A DNA stretch of 64,000 bases from Aggregatibacter kilianii (GCF_003130255.1 NZ_NRCN01000001.1:1482501-1546500), one strand, 5' to 3'. Counted from the first letter of the stretch, positions 37,815-47,564 are shown. Numbers and translations: made by a program. Notes: generated by a model from the letters alone, not told the origin.

Positions 37815-39071
37815 ATGACGACAGTATCTGCCTTAGGCGCGATTATTGCATTAGCGGTCGCGATCTTCTTAATTTTGAAAAAAGTGTCACCGGTTTATGG
37901 TATGTTAGCCGGCGCATTAATTGGCGGGTTAATTGGTGGCGCGGATTTAACGCAAACCGTCACTCTGATGATTAGTGGTGCGCAAGGGATTACTACTGCA
38001 GTAATGCGTATTCTGGCTGCAGGTGTGTTGGCTGGGGTGTTGATTGACTCCGGCGCGGCGAATACCATTGCCGAAAGCATCACCAATAAGTTAGGAGAAA
38101 CTCGAGCCTTATTGGCATTGGCGTTAGCTACACTCATTTTAACGTCGGTTGGCGTGTTTATTGATGTGGCGGTCATCACGGTTTCACCGATTGCGTTGGC
38201 ACTTGCCCGTCGTACCGATTTATCAAAACCGGCGATTTTGTTGGCAATGATTGGTGGTGGAAAAGCCGGAAATATTATCTCTCCCAACCCAAATGCCATT
38301 GCCGCCGCGGATACCTTCCATTTGCCGTTAACCTCGGTCATGATGGCGGGAATTATTCCTGCTGTTTTTGGTTTGATTTTAACTTATTTCCTTGCCAAGC
38401 GTTTGGTGAAAAAAGGCAGTAGAGTGTCAGAACAAGAGGTCGTCGTGGTAGATAAGCAGGATTTACCGAACTTTGGCACAGCAATGATTGCCCCTCTTTG
38501 TGCCATTTTGTTACTTGCCTTGCGCCCGTTATTTGATATTAAAGTCGATCCATTGATTGCCTTGCCGGTTGGTGGTTTGGTCGGTGCACTATGCATGGGC
38601 AAAATAGGCCATGCCAATCGCTATGCCGTAAGTGGGTTAGGGAAAATGGCGCCGGTCGCTATTATGTTGCTTGGTACCGGAGCATTAGCAGGCATTATTG
38701 CCAATTCGGGTTTAAAAGACGTATTAATTCAAGGCTTGGAACATTCCGGTTTACCTTCTTATATCTTAGCGCCGATTTCCGGTGCCTTAATGTCCTTAGC
38801 TACCTCCTCTACTACCGCCGGGACGGCGGTAGCATCCAATGTGTTTAGCGGCACCTTATTAGAATTAGGCGTTAGCGGATTGGCTGCGGCGGCGATGATT
38901 CATGCTGGTGCCACGATCTTTGATCATATGCCGCATGGTTCTTTCTTCCATGCTACCGGTGGTAGCGTGAACATGGATATTAAAGAGCGCTTAAAACTTA
39001 TTCCTTATGAAAGTGCGGTCGGTTTAATCATGACTATTGTTTCAACCCTTATCTTCGGCGTTTTTGCCTAA
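37815..39071 (+). CDS. gntP: GntP family permease, probable D-glycerate transporter
   Basis: A 418-residue inner-membrane proton symporter of the gluconate permease family with about 12 transmembrane helices. Conserved stretches include GVFIDVAVITVSPIALALARR, IGGGKAGNIISPNPNAIAAADTF, LATSSTTAGTAVASN and DHMPHGSFFHATGG. Family members carry gluconate, fructuronate or glycerate. The adjacent glycerate kinase and CdaR-like gene argue for glycerate or another sugar acid. GAGGAGAACATC precedes the ATG. Only 24 bases separate it from garK, so the two are cotranscribed. Confidence 0.9.
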   Translation: MTTVSALGAIIALAVAIFLILKKVSPVYGMLAGALIGGLIGGADLTQTVTLMISGAQGITTAVMRILAAGVLAGVLIDSGAANTIAESITNKLGETRALLALALATLILTSVGVFIDVAVITVSPIALALARRTDLSKPAILLAMIGGGKAGNIISPNPNAIAAADTFHLPLTSVMMAGIIPAVFGLILTYFLAKRLVKKGSRVSEQEVVVVDKQDLPNFGTAMIAPLCAILLLALRPLFDIKVDPLIALPVGGLVGALCMGKIGHANRYAVSGLGKMAPVAIMLLGTGALAGIIANSGLKDVLIQGLEHSGLPSYILAPISGALMSLATSSTTAGTAVASNVFSGTLLELGVSGLAAAAMIHAGATIFDHMPHGSFFHATGGSVNMDIKERLKLIPYESAVGLIMTIVSTLIFGVFA

Positions 39072-39095
39072 CATCATTACCATCAGGAGGTTAGT

Positions 39096-40235
39096 ATGAA
39101 AATTGTAATTGCTCCCGATTCTTTTAAGGAAAGTTTAACGGCGTTGGAAGTTGCCGAAGCCATTGAAACCGGATTCAAAAAAGTTTTTCCGCAGGCGGAA
39201 TATGTCAAATTACCTATGGCTGACGGCGGAGAAGGCACTGTACAATCCTTGGTGGATGCTACCGGCGGTAAATTAGTGGCATGTGATGTTATCGCGCCGC
39301 TAGGTAACCGCGTAAAAAGTTTCTTTGGGCTTTCAGGGGATGGAAAAACCGCCATTATTGAAATGGCGGCAGCCTCCGGTTTGCATTTAGTGCCGAAGGA
39401 TGAACGTAATCCGTTAAATACCACCAGTTACGGCACCGGTGAATTAATTAAACGCGCATTGGCTCTTGGTGTACAACACATTATTCTTGGCATTGGCGGA
39501 AGTGCGACAAATGATGGCGGCGTGGGAATGTTACAGGCCTTAGGCATCCGATTCCTCAATAAGCAACACCAAGACATTGGCTATGGTGGAGCTCAGTTAG
39601 CGGAAATTGAGCGAATTGATACCGATGCGCTAGATAACCGCTTGGCTCAAGTGCATATTGAGGTAGCGTGTGATGTGAATAATCCTCTTTGTGGTGAACG
39701 GGGCGCTTCGGCGATTTTCGGACCGCAAAAAGGTGCAACGCCGCAAATGGTGGCGCAGCTTGATGCCGCATTAGCGCATTTTGCCGAGATAGCCCAACGG
39801 GATTGTGGCAAAAATATTAAGGAGCAGGCCAGCGCCGGTGCGGCGGGCGGTATGGGCGGCGGCTTGTTATTATTGCCAAATGTAGTACTAAAAGCCGGTG
39901 TGCAAATTGTGTTGGATAATTTGCAATTGGCGGAAAGCGTGCGGGAGGCTGATTTGGTGATTACCGGCGAAGGACGAATGGATGCGCAAAGCATTTTAGG
40001 CAAAACCCCTATTGGTGTGGCGCGTACGGCAAAACAGTTTAATAAACCGGTGATTGCCATAGTGGGTTGCTTGCGTGAGGATTATGAGGTGGTGTACGAA
40101 CATGGCATTGATGCGGTGTTCCCGATTATTTGCCAGTTGGGCGACTTGTCAGAAATTCTACAACAAGGACGTGAGAATCTTACGTCAAGCGCGCAAAATA
40201 TTGCCCGATTATTGGCGTTAAAAGACACATTTTAG
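39096..40235 (+). CDS. garK: Glycerate 2-kinase
   Basis: A 379-residue glycerate kinase of type 1, which phosphorylates D-glycerate to 2-phosphoglycerate with ATP. Landmarks are APDSFKESLTALEVAEAIE at the N-terminus, LPMADGGEGTVQSL, GIGGSATNDGGVGMLQALG, and DLVITGEGRMDAQSILGKTPIGVA. A strong AGGAGG ribosome site precedes the ATG. Downstream of the permease in one unit and followed by a terminator. Could also be called glxK. Confidence 0.93.
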   Translation: MKIVIAPDSFKESLTALEVAEAIETGFKKVFPQAEYVKLPMADGGEGTVQSLVDATGGKLVACDVIAPLGNRVKSFFGLSGDGKTAIIEMAAASGLHLVPKDERNPLNTTSYGTGELIKRALALGVQHIILGIGGSATNDGGVGMLQALGIRFLNKQHQDIGYGGAQLAEIERIDTDALDNRLAQVHIEVACDVNNPLCGERGASAIFGPQKGATPQMVAQLDAALAHFAEIAQRDCGKNIKEQASAGAAGGMGGGLLLLPNVVLKAGVQIVLDNLQLAESVREADLVITGEGRMDAQSILGKTPIGVARTAKQFNKPVIAIVGCLREDYEVVYEHGIDAVFPIICQLGDLSEILQQGRENLTSSAQNIARLLALKDTF

Positions 40236-40268
40236 TGCAAAAGTGCGGTTGATTTTTGGGATGAATTT

Positions 40269-40296
40269 ACGGCTTATCATTTGATAAGCCGTTTTC
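40269..40296 (+). terminator. Terminator of garK
   Basis: ACGGCTTATC (40269-40278) pairs with GATAAGCCGT (40283-40292) and is followed by TTTC. It is nearly identical, flank included, to the second deaD terminator. Confidence 0.85.
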
Positions 40297-40309
40297 GTTA
40301 TGCTGATAG

Positions 40310-40852
40310 CTATTCTTCTAAAATGACTTTACCGATGTAACCAAGATTACGATGATGTTGGGCGTAGTCAATGCCATAGCCCACAACGAATTCATCAGGA
40401 ATAGTGAAACCCACCCAATCTACCGGTACATCTACTTCGCGACGTGAAGGTTTATCCAATAACGTACAAATCGTCAGTGAGAGCGGTTCGCGTAAATTTA
40501 AAATTTCACGCACTTTTTGTAAGGTGTAACCGGTATCAATAATGTCTTCCACGATCAAAACGTGTTTGCCTTTGATGTCGCCATCAAGATCTTTACGGAT
40601 GCGCACATCATGACTGGTACTCATGGAGTCCCCATAACTTGACGTCGTCATGAAGTCGATTTCCACCGGCAGGTTAATTTCACGTACTAAATCCGCCATG
40701 AACATGAAGGAACCACGCAGTAAACCTACAACAACCAGTGGCGTATCAGTATTTTTATGTTGATAGAAACAGGTAATTTCTTGCCCTAATTCGGTAATGC
40801 GGGAACGCACATCCTGTTCGGAAATGAGAGTGTCAACATGGTGTTTTTTCAT
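40310..40852 (-). CDS. hpt: Hypoxanthine phosphoribosyltransferase
   Basis: A 180-residue purine salvage enzyme converting hypoxanthine (and guanine) plus PRPP to IMP or GMP. The PRPP-binding motif is [13 protein letters not shown], with the upstream SYGDSMSTS flexible loop and the C-terminal [17 protein letters not shown]-like segment (here [17 protein letters not shown]). The ATG at 40852 begins [14 protein letters not shown]; the frame reaches 40897 but would run into the small-RNA terminator. I see no clear PurR box. Confidence 0.94.
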   Translation of the reverse strand: MKKHHVDTLISEQDVRSRITELGQEITCFYQHKNTDTPLVVVGLLRGSFMFMADLVREINLPVEIDFMTTSSYGDSMSTSHDVRIRKDLDGDIKGKHVLIVEDIIDTGYTLQKVREILNLREPLSLTICTLLDKPSRREVDVPVDWVGFTIPDEFVVGYGIDYAQHHRNLGYIGKVILEE

Positions 40853-40895
40853 AAAATGGTTGCCTTTAAAGGATATAACGTGCGGATATTTTAGC

Positions 40896-41030
40896 AAAAA
40901 AAAGACTGAAGTTTAAACTTCAGTCTTTTAAATACCCTAACGAATTTACTTTCTACTCTACCTGTTATGGAGTACTATGCAAACTTCAAAATGACTACCC
41001 ATCATCTCAACTGCAATACTTAACAGATGG
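40896..41030 (-). ncRNA. Candidate Fur-repressed small RNA (RyhB/HrrF-like role)
   Basis: No open reading frame fits here, yet the minus strand holds a complete small-RNA gene. There is a promoter with TTGACA and TATGAT 16 bases apart, a transcript of about 130 bases starting near 41029, and a strong terminator: a 15-base perfect stem (40900-40914 with 40915-40929) with a run of eight U (complement of 40896-40903). A Fur-box-like sequence abuts the -35. Fur-controlled small RNAs that lower iron use are known in E. coli (RyhB), H. influenzae (HrrF) and A. actinomycetemcomitans; equivalence to any of these is inference. It is followed by hpt on the same strand. Confidence 0.75.
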
Positions 41031-41035
41031 GGCTA

Positions 41036-41082
41036 ATCATATCAGAGTTTTTATTATTGTCAATAAGAATTATTATCATTTG
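41036..41082 (-). promoter_or_regulatory. Promoter and Fur-box-like operator of the small RNA
   Basis: Minus strand: -10 TATGAT (41041-41036), 16-base spacer, -35 TTGACA (41063-41058). Directly upstream, AATGATAATAATTCTTA (41080-41064) matches the E. coli Fur consensus GATAATGATAATCATTATC at 13 of 19 aligned positions, including the full AATGATAAT core. The match ends at the edge of the -35, so Fur-iron would block RNA polymerase. Confidence 0.75.
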
Positions 41083-41094
41083 ATTGAAGATTTC

Positions 41095-42456
41095 TTAATT
41101 TCCGGAAATTTTCATATTTTCCAGTAGGATAGAACCGGTCTGGATATTTGAGCGATGTTCAATATCATCACCTACCGCCACAATATTACGCAGCATGTCC
41201 TGCAATCTTCCTGCAATAGTGATTTCTGCCACCGGATATTGAATTTCACCGTTTTCCACCCAAAATCCGGCGGCACCACGTGAGTAGTCGCCTGTGACCA
41301 AATTCACACCTTGCCCCATCACTTCGGTAACCAATAATCCTCTCTCCATTTGGTGTAAAAGTGCGGTCAATTTTCCTGATGAATTGGGTTGTACCAACCA
41401 ATTATGAATGCCACCTGCGTGCCCTGTGCTTTGCATAGCTAGCTTGCGACCGCTATAACTGGTGAGTAAATAGGTTTGCAAAATTCCTTGGCGAATAACC
41501 TCCAGATCTTGCGTTCTGACGCCTTCGCTATCAAATGGTGTAGAGGCCAATCGACCGATTAAATGAGGTTTTTCGCTAATATGAAACCAATCGGGCAATA
41601 CTTGTTTGCCGAGGTGATCCAATAAGAAACTGGCTTTACGATACAAACTGCCACCACTAATGGCTGACGCCAAATGACTGATTAATCCTGTCGCCACGTC
41701 ATTTAAGAAAATAACCGGCGCCTGCTGCGTGGCAATTTTTTGTGGTTGTAAACGGGCAATAGTTTTCTGTGCTGCATTTTCCCCCACCCATTGCGCACTT
41801 TCTAACGAATTGATATTACGGGAAACTGTGTATTCATAATCCCGTTCCAGTTGATTTTCATGTTCGGCAATGACCGAGCAAGACAACGAATAGCGGCTGG
41901 ATAAATAGCTTTGCAACATTCCATGGCTATTGCCATACACACGCACGCCGGTATGAGCATTGAAAGAAGCCCCTTCACTGTTGACAATGCGTTTGTCGAA
42001 TTCCAATGCCGCCTTTTCTGTTTCTAATGCCAATTGCGCAGCGCGATCAACATCAATATCGGCGGCGTGGTATAAATCTAAATTCGGGGCATCAAACGCC
42101 ATTAATTCTTTATCGGCTAAGCCTGCGCAATCATCAGGGGATGTGTATTTTGCGATCGCCAAGGCTGCTTCTACGGTATTTTTAATGGCCTCCGGGCTTA
42201 AATCGGAGGTGGACGCGTTGCCTTTTTGTTGACCTAAATAAACCGAAATGCCTAATGCCCCATCATTATTAAATTCAACGTTTTCAATTTCTTTTAAACG
42301 GGTAGAAACCGATAATCCACCGGATTTCGTGACCCCCACTTCGGCGGCTGCGCCGGCTTTTTGTGCAATTTCAATGGCGAGACTGACCGCACCGCGTAAT
42401 TGTTGTTCTTGTTGCTGTAAAAGTGCGGTCTGATTTTCAAGTGTTTTTGCTGACAT
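41095..42456 (-). CDS. pmbA: Metalloprotease PmbA (TldE)
   Basis: A 453-residue member of the TldD/PmbA family. With TldD it forms a heterodimeric zinc protease that matures peptide antibiotics in E. coli and degrades unfolded peptides. PmbA itself lacks the zinc motif and forms the partner subunit; no HExxxH is visible here, as expected. Conserved stretches are [48 protein letters not shown] and [17 protein letters not shown]. tldD is not in the window. Divergent from yjgA, as in H. influenzae. No terminator separates it from the small-RNA region downstream. Confidence 0.94.
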   Translation of the reverse strand: MSAKTLENQTALLQQQEQQLRGAVSLAIEIAQKAGAAAEVGVTKSGGLSVSTRLKEIENVEFNNDGALGISVYLGQQKGNASTSDLSPEAIKNTVEAALAIAKYTSPDDCAGLADKELMAFDAPNLDLYHAADIDVDRAAQLALETEKAALEFDKRIVNSEGASFNAHTGVRVYGNSHGMLQSYLSSRYSLSCSVIAEHENQLERDYEYTVSRNINSLESAQWVGENAAQKTIARLQPQKIATQQAPVIFLNDVATGLISHLASAISGGSLYRKASFLLDHLGKQVLPDWFHISEKPHLIGRLASTPFDSEGVRTQDLEVIRQGILQTYLLTSYSGRKLAMQSTGHAGGIHNWLVQPNSSGKLTALLHQMERGLLVTEVMGQGVNLVTGDYSRGAAGFWVENGEIQYPVAEITIAGRLQDMLRNIVAVGDDIEHRSNIQTGSILLENMKISGN

Positions 42457-42575
42457 AAATGGATTTCTCGTGGTTAAAAATGCCCTAATTTTAGCCTATT
42501 TTTCTTTTTAAGGCTAACCTCGACTTTTGTGCTAAAATGCCCGCATTTTTACGCAGATACAAGATGGGAAAGATT

Positions 42576-43109
42576 ATGGCAAAACGTAAACAAGATGATT
42601 TTGATTGGCAGGATGAAGAACAGGAAGAGATTATTTGGGTGAGCAAAAGCGAAATTAAACGCGATGCGGAAGCCTTAAAAAAAGTGGGTGAAAAATTGGT
42701 GGATTTAACTAAAATCCAGTTAGACAAAATTCCTTTGGAAGACACATTGCTAGAGGCGATTAATTTAGCGCAACGTTTGCAAAAAGAAGCCCGTCGCCGT
42801 CAGTTGCAATATATCGGTAAGTTGTTGCGCAGCATTGACGTAGAGCCGATTCAAGAGGCTTTAGATAAGCTCGAAAATAAACATCAGCAACAACAAGCTA
42901 TGTTACATAAATTAGAATTATTGCGTGATGAATTGATCGAGCAGGGCGACAATGCATTAACCAAGTTCTTAACCGATTACCCGCAAGGGGATCGTCAACA
43001 GCTACGCAATCTCATTCGTGCTGCTAAGAAAGAAAAAGAGCAAAGTAAGCCCGCGAAAGCCTATCGAGAAATTTTTCAATATTTAAAGGGAATCGTGTTG
43101 GAAGATTAA
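42576..43109 (+). CDS. yjgA: Ribosome-associated protein YjgA (DarP)
   Basis: A 177-residue, charged, helical protein of the DUF615 family, associated with late 50S ribosomal subunit assembly. It opens with an acidic segment ([34 protein letters not shown]) followed by long helices, ending [11 protein letters not shown]. The ATG at 42576 gives MAKRKQDDF with GGGAAAG upstream; the frame reaches 42537. Divergently arranged with pmbA across 119 bases. Confidence 0.92.
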   Translation: MAKRKQDDFDWQDEEQEEIIWVSKSEIKRDAEALKKVGEKLVDLTKIQLDKIPLEDTLLEAINLAQRLQKEARRRQLQYIGKLLRSIDVEPIQEALDKLENKHQQQQAMLHKLELLRDELIEQGDNALTKFLTDYPQGDRQQLRNLIRAAKKEKEQSKPAKAYREIFQYLKGIVLED

Positions 43110-43127
43110 CGAGATTCTAAATAATTT

Positions 43128-43165
43128 AGCCCCTTAATAAACGCATTATTAAGGGGCTATTTTTT
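43128..43165 (+). terminator. Terminator of yjgA
   Basis: AGCCCCTTAATAA (43128-43140) pairs with TTATTAAGGGGCT (43146-43158) around ACGCA, followed by ATTTTTT. Strong intrinsic terminator. Confidence 0.9.
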
Positions 43166-43174
43166 ATGGCAGGA

Positions 43175-44566
43175 TTAATGTAACCAGAAGAAGTAGCCAA
43201 TGGTTGCAATAACGAAAATGCAGACGATATTCAACACAAATCCGGCGCGCACCATCTCGCTTTGTTTCACTTCGCCCGTACCGAAAACAATAGCGTTCGG
43301 CGGGGTGGCAACCGGTAGCATGAAGGCGCAAGATGCCCCTAAGCCGATGATCAAGGCGAGACCGATTTCCGGCATGCCTAACGATTGTGCGATGGAAATA
43401 AAGATCGGCACTAATAAGGCTGCACTGGCGGTATTGGATGTAAATTCTGTTAAGAAAATGATGAAGGTAGCAACCAATAAGCCAATAAGATAGAAGTGAC
43501 CTCCTTCAATTAAGAATACGATGCCGTCGGCTAAGATTTTGCTGGCACCGGAATTTTTTAATACGGCACTTAAGGTTAAACCACCACCGAATAGCATTAA
43601 TACACCCCAGTCGGTGTTGTCCTGAATTTGTTTCCAGTTGGCCACACCGGTGATACAAATAATCACAGCCGCTGCTAAAGCAATAACGCTATCAAAACTA
43701 CCGATTTTGCCGCTAAGACCGAGTAGACCGGAAAGTATCGGATTGATTTGGCTGCTAAATACCCAGCTTAAGGCGATGAATACGAAGATACCTAATGTGA
43801 TCCAACGGGATTTGTTCATTTCCACTTTTTCAAATTCTTGTTCAAAACGCACGTTTAGCTTCGGTTTGAACACAATGTAAAGTGTGCCGATCATTAATGG
43901 CATAAGGATTAACATAATCGGCAAGCCATACCATAACCAGTCGGCGAAGGTGAGGTGTAATTGTGTTGCGACAATGTTATTTGGCGGGCTACCGACCAAG
44001 GTTCCCATACCGCCGATGCTGGCGCTGTAGGCAATCCCCAAGAGCACAAAAACATAGGTGTTATGTTCTGTATTGCGATCTAAACGGCCTAATACGCCCA
44101 TGGCAAGAGGTAACATCATGGCGGCGGTGGCGGTGTTACTCACCCACATGGATAAAAACGCCGTGACGGAGAATAAATACATGATGGCAACAGATAATTT
44201 TCCTTTTGCTAATGCCATAATTTTATTCGCAATCATTTTATCTAATTGCTGAATATGTAAGGCTGTGGCAAGTGCGAAACCGCCGAAGAAAAGGAAAATG
44301 TTCGGATCGGCAAAGGTGGCGAGCGCTGTGCTGGTGTTTACCAAACCTAGGAAAATCGCCAATAACGGCACGATTAAGGCGGTGATGGTAACGTGTAACG
44401 CTTCAGTTAACCATAACACGGCAACCAGCGCTAATAATGCCAATCCGCTATTGGCATTTCGATCGAAAGGCAATGTATAAAGTAAAACAAAAAATAGAAT
44501 AACCGCAGAAATTAAGATAATCACGCTTTTATTGATCCTATTTTTATTTAGTGTTGTGTTGCTCAT
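43175..44566 (-). CDS. DASS (SLC13) family sodium/anion symporter
   Basis: A 463-residue inner-membrane transporter with about 11-12 transmembrane helices. The paired substrate-binding motifs of the DASS family are present: SNTATAAMMLPLA in the first half and SNTASAALLVPI in the second, plus VGSPPNNIVA and the C-terminal VATPPNAIVFGTG. It takes up dicarboxylates (succinate, malate, fumarate) or similar anions with sodium. The exact substrate is unknown; H. influenzae has related proteins. The 192 bases upstream carry an inverted repeat CATATTGT/ACAATATG (44600-44627) that might be an operator. Single-gene unit. Confidence 0.9.
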   Translation of the reverse strand: MSNTTLNKNRINKSVIILISAVILFFVLLYTLPFDRNANSGLALLALVAVLWLTEALHVTITALIVPLLAIFLGLVNTSTALATFADPNIFLFFGGFALATALHIQQLDKMIANKIMALAKGKLSVAIMYLFSVTAFLSMWVSNTATAAMMLPLAMGVLGRLDRNTEHNTYVFVLLGIAYSASIGGMGTLVGSPPNNIVATQLHLTFADWLWYGLPIMLILMPLMIGTLYIVFKPKLNVRFEQEFEKVEMNKSRWITLGIFVFIALSWVFSSQINPILSGLLGLSGKIGSFDSVIALAAAVIICITGVANWKQIQDNTDWGVLMLFGGGLTLSAVLKNSGASKILADGIVFLIEGGHFYLIGLLVATFIIFLTEFTSNTASAALLVPIFISIAQSLGMPEIGLALIIGLGASCAFMLPVATPPNAIVFGTGEVKQSEMVRAGFVLNIVCIFVIATIGYFFWLH

Positions 44567-44690
44567 GGTTTTGTCCTTTTAAATAAAATAGAAGATCGAC
44601 ATATTGTCTAATTATGTAAACAATATGTTAGAAAATTATCATTACATTGATAAAAAGCAATGCTTTTTTTACGGATTTGTGAAGTCGCGC

Positions 44691-44734
44691 AAAAAAAAGT
44701 GCGGTTGAAATGGTAAAAATTTCGACCGCACTTT
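44691..44734 (-). terminator. Terminator of rraA made of inverted uptake sequences
   Basis: AAAGTGCGGTtGAAAT and ATTTCgACCGCACTTT (44697-44712 and 44719-44734) form a long stem; on the minus strand it ends in a T-run (complement of 44691-44698). It lies 25 bases after the rraA stop. Confidence 0.85.
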
Positions 44735-44758
44735 GTCGGAATCCCTTTTTACAGGCGT

Positions 44759-45259
44759 TTATTCTTGTTCCGGTTCGTCTAAATCTAACGGCTCTTGCGA
44801 GAGAATAATGCCGGTTAAATCTGCATAAATATAATCTTCCGGGAAGAAAGTCACACCACCAAAATTCACCGGGACATCCGTTTCTCCGTGGCTACTTTCG
44901 TCTGCACCTACCGGAATCGGTGCGAGGGCTTGAATGCCGATATCAATATTTTCCAATTGCTGAATTTGACGCACTGCACCATAAACGATAATCCCTTTCC
45001 AGTTATTATCGGCGGCCAATTGTGCCAATTCCGCATCAATCAATGCACGGCGCACTGCACCGCCGCCATCGACCAATAATACTCGACCTTCACCGTTTTC
45101 TTCCAACAGCTCGGCGATTAATCCGTTATTCTCAAAACATTTCACCGTGGTGATTTTGCCGTGGAACGAACTTAGTCCGCCAAAACTGGAGAAAATGGGC
45201 TCAACAACATCCACTTGATCAAGGTAAATATCGCAAAGTTCTGAAGTATCAATGTACAT
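44759..45259 (-). CDS. rraA: Regulator of ribonuclease E activity A
   Basis: A 166-residue trimeric protein that binds RNase E and inhibits mRNA decay. The family signature [25 protein letters not shown] and [14 protein letters not shown] are present. The similarity to methyltransferase MenG and aldolase-like folds is only structural, and the catalytic residues of aldolases are not obvious. An acidic tail ([11 protein letters not shown]) ends the protein. AGGG precedes the ATG. It lies downstream of menA on the same strand, as in E. coli, with 51 bases between them. Confidence 0.93.
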   Translation of the reverse strand: MYIDTSELCDIYLDQVDVVEPIFSSFGGLSSFHGKITTVKCFENNGLIAELLEENGEGRVLLVDGGGAVRRALIDAELAQLAADNNWKGIIVYGAVRQIQQLENIDIGIQALAPIPVGADESSHGETDVPVNFGGVTFFPEDYIYADLTGIILSQEPLDLDEPEQE

Positions 45260-45310
45260 AAAAGACCCTATTTTTTAAGATGAATACTGCGGGCTAGTAT
45301 AGTCCGATCG

Positions 45311-46216
45311 TTAACCGATAAGCAAGCCTAAACTAAATAACGCATTGGTAAATAACGCAATCAACGACATTTGCGCCAACATTGGGCGTAGCGCAGTCGG
45401 CTCTTTGTGAGAATACACAAACAGGGCATGTTTAAGCAGAAGCGGATAAGTTAACAGAAAAATAAAGCCAAGCAGATGGTGTAAGTTGAACAAGGCAAAG
45501 AGCAAATAAAACAATGCTGCAACAGCAAGTAAAATACAGTGATAAACCCGCCCGTTATGCGGGCCTAGGCGCACGGCAAGGGTGTTTTTGCCTGCTTTGC
45601 GGTCTTGTTCAATATCACGCAAGTTATTGATATTTAATACAGCTGTGGCGAGTAAACCGCTCGCAATGGCAGGAAGTAAAATGACGGCGGAGAAGTCATG
45701 CACTTGCAGATAATAGGTTCCGCCGATGCCCAATAACCCGAAGAAAATCAACACGGAAATATCGCCTAAACCTAAATAACCATAGGGTTTGTTGCCCACG
45801 GTATAGGTGATGGCGGCAACAATAGCCAACACGCCGAGAAGCGAGAAGGCGATTAAGTCACTCACATTTTGGTAGGCAATGCCGATCAATAATGCGCCGC
45901 AAAGGAAACTCAAGGCGATCATCACATAAAGCCCTTTTTTCAACTGTGCCGCAGAAATAGCACCTTGTTGAATGCCGCGTAGCGGTCCGATACGTTCTGC
46001 CGTGTCGGAGCCTTTTTGATGATCACCGTAATCATTGGCGAAGTTGGAGAGAACTTGCAGAAATAACGTGGTTAATAAACACAATATTGTGATGCCCCAA
46101 TGGAAATGTCCCGCCCGGTAAGCCAACGCCGATCCTGTTAGAATCGTCGCCAACGCCAAAGGCAAGGTTTTCGGCCGTGCCGTCTCAATCCACATTTTTA
46201 TTGTATTTTTGGTCAT
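45311..46216 (-). CDS. menA: 1,4-dihydroxy-2-naphthoate octaprenyltransferase
   Basis: A 301-residue UbiA-family membrane prenyltransferase that attaches the isoprenoid tail to dihydroxynaphthoate and makes demethylmenaquinone. The two aspartate-rich motifs are [14 protein letters not shown] near residue 70 and [14 protein letters not shown] near 195. About eight or nine transmembrane helices follow the usual pattern. The ATG at 46216 gives [18 protein letters not shown]; the frame reaches 46258, across the divergent trmO leader. Menaquinone serves anaerobic respiration in this organism. Confidence 0.94.
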   Translation of the reverse strand: MTKNTIKMWIETARPKTLPLALATILTGSALAYRAGHFHWGITILCLLTTLFLQVLSNFANDYGDHQKGSDTAERIGPLRGIQQGAISAAQLKKGLYVMIALSFLCGALLIGIAYQNVSDLIAFSLLGVLAIVAAITYTVGNKPYGYLGLGDISVLIFFGLLGIGGTYYLQVHDFSAVILLPAIASGLLATAVLNINNLRDIEQDRKAGKNTLAVRLGPHNGRVYHCILLAVAALFYLLFALFNLHHLLGFIFLLTYPLLLKHALFVYSHKEPTALRPMLAQMSLIALFTNALFSLGLLIG

Positions 46217-46328
46217 AATTTCCACGCGAATAACGAAAAAAAAAAAGCGATTTTTCACCGCACTTTTAGCTAAAATAGGCGCTATTCTACAAGGTTATTC
46301 TGCAGATTTTAACTGTTTTAAGGAAAAT

Positions 46329-47066
46329 ATGTCCGATTCTCTCACATTGCAGCCCGTTGCTGTGATTCACACGCCTTACAAAGAAAAATTTTCGATACCG
46401 CGTCAACCTAATTTGGTGCAGGATGGCACTGGCATTGTCGAATTGTTGCCCCCCTACAACCAAGCGGAAGCCGTCCGCGGTTTAGCGCAATTCAGCCACC
46501 TTTGGCTGATTTTTCAATTTGATCAAATCCCGCAAGGCAAATGGCATCCTACCGTGCGCCCGCCACGTTTAGGTGGCAATCAGCGGGTTGGGGTGTTTGC
46601 CTCGCGCTCTACACATCGCCCGAATCCTATTGGTTTATCCAAAGTGGAATTGCGCCACGTAGAATGTAAAAACGGCAAGGTGTTGTTACATCTCGGTGCC
46701 GTAGATTTAGTGGACGGCACACCGATTCTCGACATCAAACCTTATCTTGCCTACGCGGACAGTGAACCTAACGCAATTTCAGGTTTCGCACAAAGCGAGC
46801 CGAAACCGTTGCTATGCGTAGAATTTACTTTGGAGGCGGAAAGTGCGGTCAAAAAACACAGTAAAAATCGACCGCACTTACAACGTTTTATTATTGAAGT
46901 TATCCAACAAGATCCCCGCCCGGCGTATCAACAAGGCAAAGCCACCGATCGCCTTTACGGCATTTCGTTGTATGACTTGAATGTGAAATGGCGGATTAAA
47001 GCGGAGAGTGTGGATGTGGCGGAAATTGTGCAAATTGAAACCTTAGTAAATCATCAGAAAGATTAA
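46329..47066 (+). CDS. trmO: tRNA (N6-threonylcarbamoyladenosine37-N6)-methyltransferase
   Basis: A 245-residue beta-barrel methyltransferase (formerly YaeB/TsaA) that methylates t6A37 in threonine tRNA using SAM. Landmarks are [55 protein letters not shown] and [25 protein letters not shown] precedes the ATG at 46329; the frame reaches 46209. Between residues about 171 and 184 the gene contains an inverted pair of uptake sequences (46840-46879) encoding [13 protein letters not shown], an apparent in-frame insertion compared with the compact family. Divergent from menA. Confidence 0.92.
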   Translation: MSDSLTLQPVAVIHTPYKEKFSIPRQPNLVQDGTGIVELLPPYNQAEAVRGLAQFSHLWLIFQFDQIPQGKWHPTVRPPRLGGNQRVGVFASRSTHRPNPIGLSKVELRHVECKNGKVLLHLGAVDLVDGTPILDIKPYLAYADSEPNAISGFAQSEPKPLLCVEFTLEAESAVKKHSKNRPHLQRFIIEVIQQDPRPAYQQGKATDRLYGISLYDLNVKWRIKAESVDVAEIVQIETLVNHQKD

Positions 47067-47137
47067 TCTGCGGACTTTTTGAAGTGTATTTCTGATGAGA
47101 AAATATTTTAAATTTTCACCGCACTTTTCATGCTTTC

Positions 47138-47524
47138 TTATTCACTCAACCCCGCTAAAATCGAACATTCCGCGCAGTCGTTGCCTTGGCAGTTGTCGTG
47201 CCAGCGTTGGAGTTCAGCCACCATTTTTTGTAGTGCATGAATTTGTGCATTGAGGGTTTCGATATGTCGTGCCGTAAGTTGTTTCACTTCACGGCTGTTG
47301 CGATGTGGGTTATCTTGGAGTTGTAATAGTTGGGCGATTTGTTGCAGGGAGAAACCCACGTCTCGCGAGTGGCGGATAAAACGCAAACGGGCGAGATCGT
47401 TTTCTTCATATTGGCGATAGCCTGCAAGAGTACGGTTATTGGCTTTGAGTAAGCCAAGTTTTTCGTAATCACGGATTTGTTTGGCAGATAAGCTGGTGAG
47501 TTTGGCTGCTTGACTGATATTCAT
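47138..47524 (-). CDS. cueR: Copper-responsive MerR regulator CueR
   Basis: A 128-residue MerR-family activator. The N-terminal winged helix (ISQAAKLTSLSAKQIRDYEKLGLL) is followed by a dimerisation coiled coil, and the C-terminal metal loop has Cys112 and Cys120 (CQGNDCAEC). These are the same positions as the Cu(I)-binding cysteines of E. coli CueR. It is divergent from copZ-copA and should untwist their long-spacer promoter in the presence of Cu(I). It could be autoregulated because its own start lies 10 bases from the operator. Confidence 0.93.
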   Translation of the reverse strand: MNISQAAKLTSLSAKQIRDYEKLGLLKANNRTLAGYRQYEENDLARLRFIRHSRDVGFSLQQIAQLLQLQDNPHRNSREVKQLTARHIETLNAQIHALQKMVAELQRWHDNCQGNDCAECSILAGLSE

Positions 47525-47533
47525 AAAAAGTGT

Positions 47534-47564
47534 TTGACCTTAACCTAATGTTAAGGTTTATAGT
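47534..47564 (+). promoter_or_regulatory. CueR-type promoter of copZ
   Basis: -35 TTGACC (47534-47539) and -10 TATAGT (47559-47564) are separated by 19 bases, longer than normal as in MerR-controlled promoters. The spacer holds a perfect dyad ACCTTAAC (47537-47544), CTAAT, GTTAAGGT (47550-47557). It drives copZ and probably copA. Confidence 0.9.
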
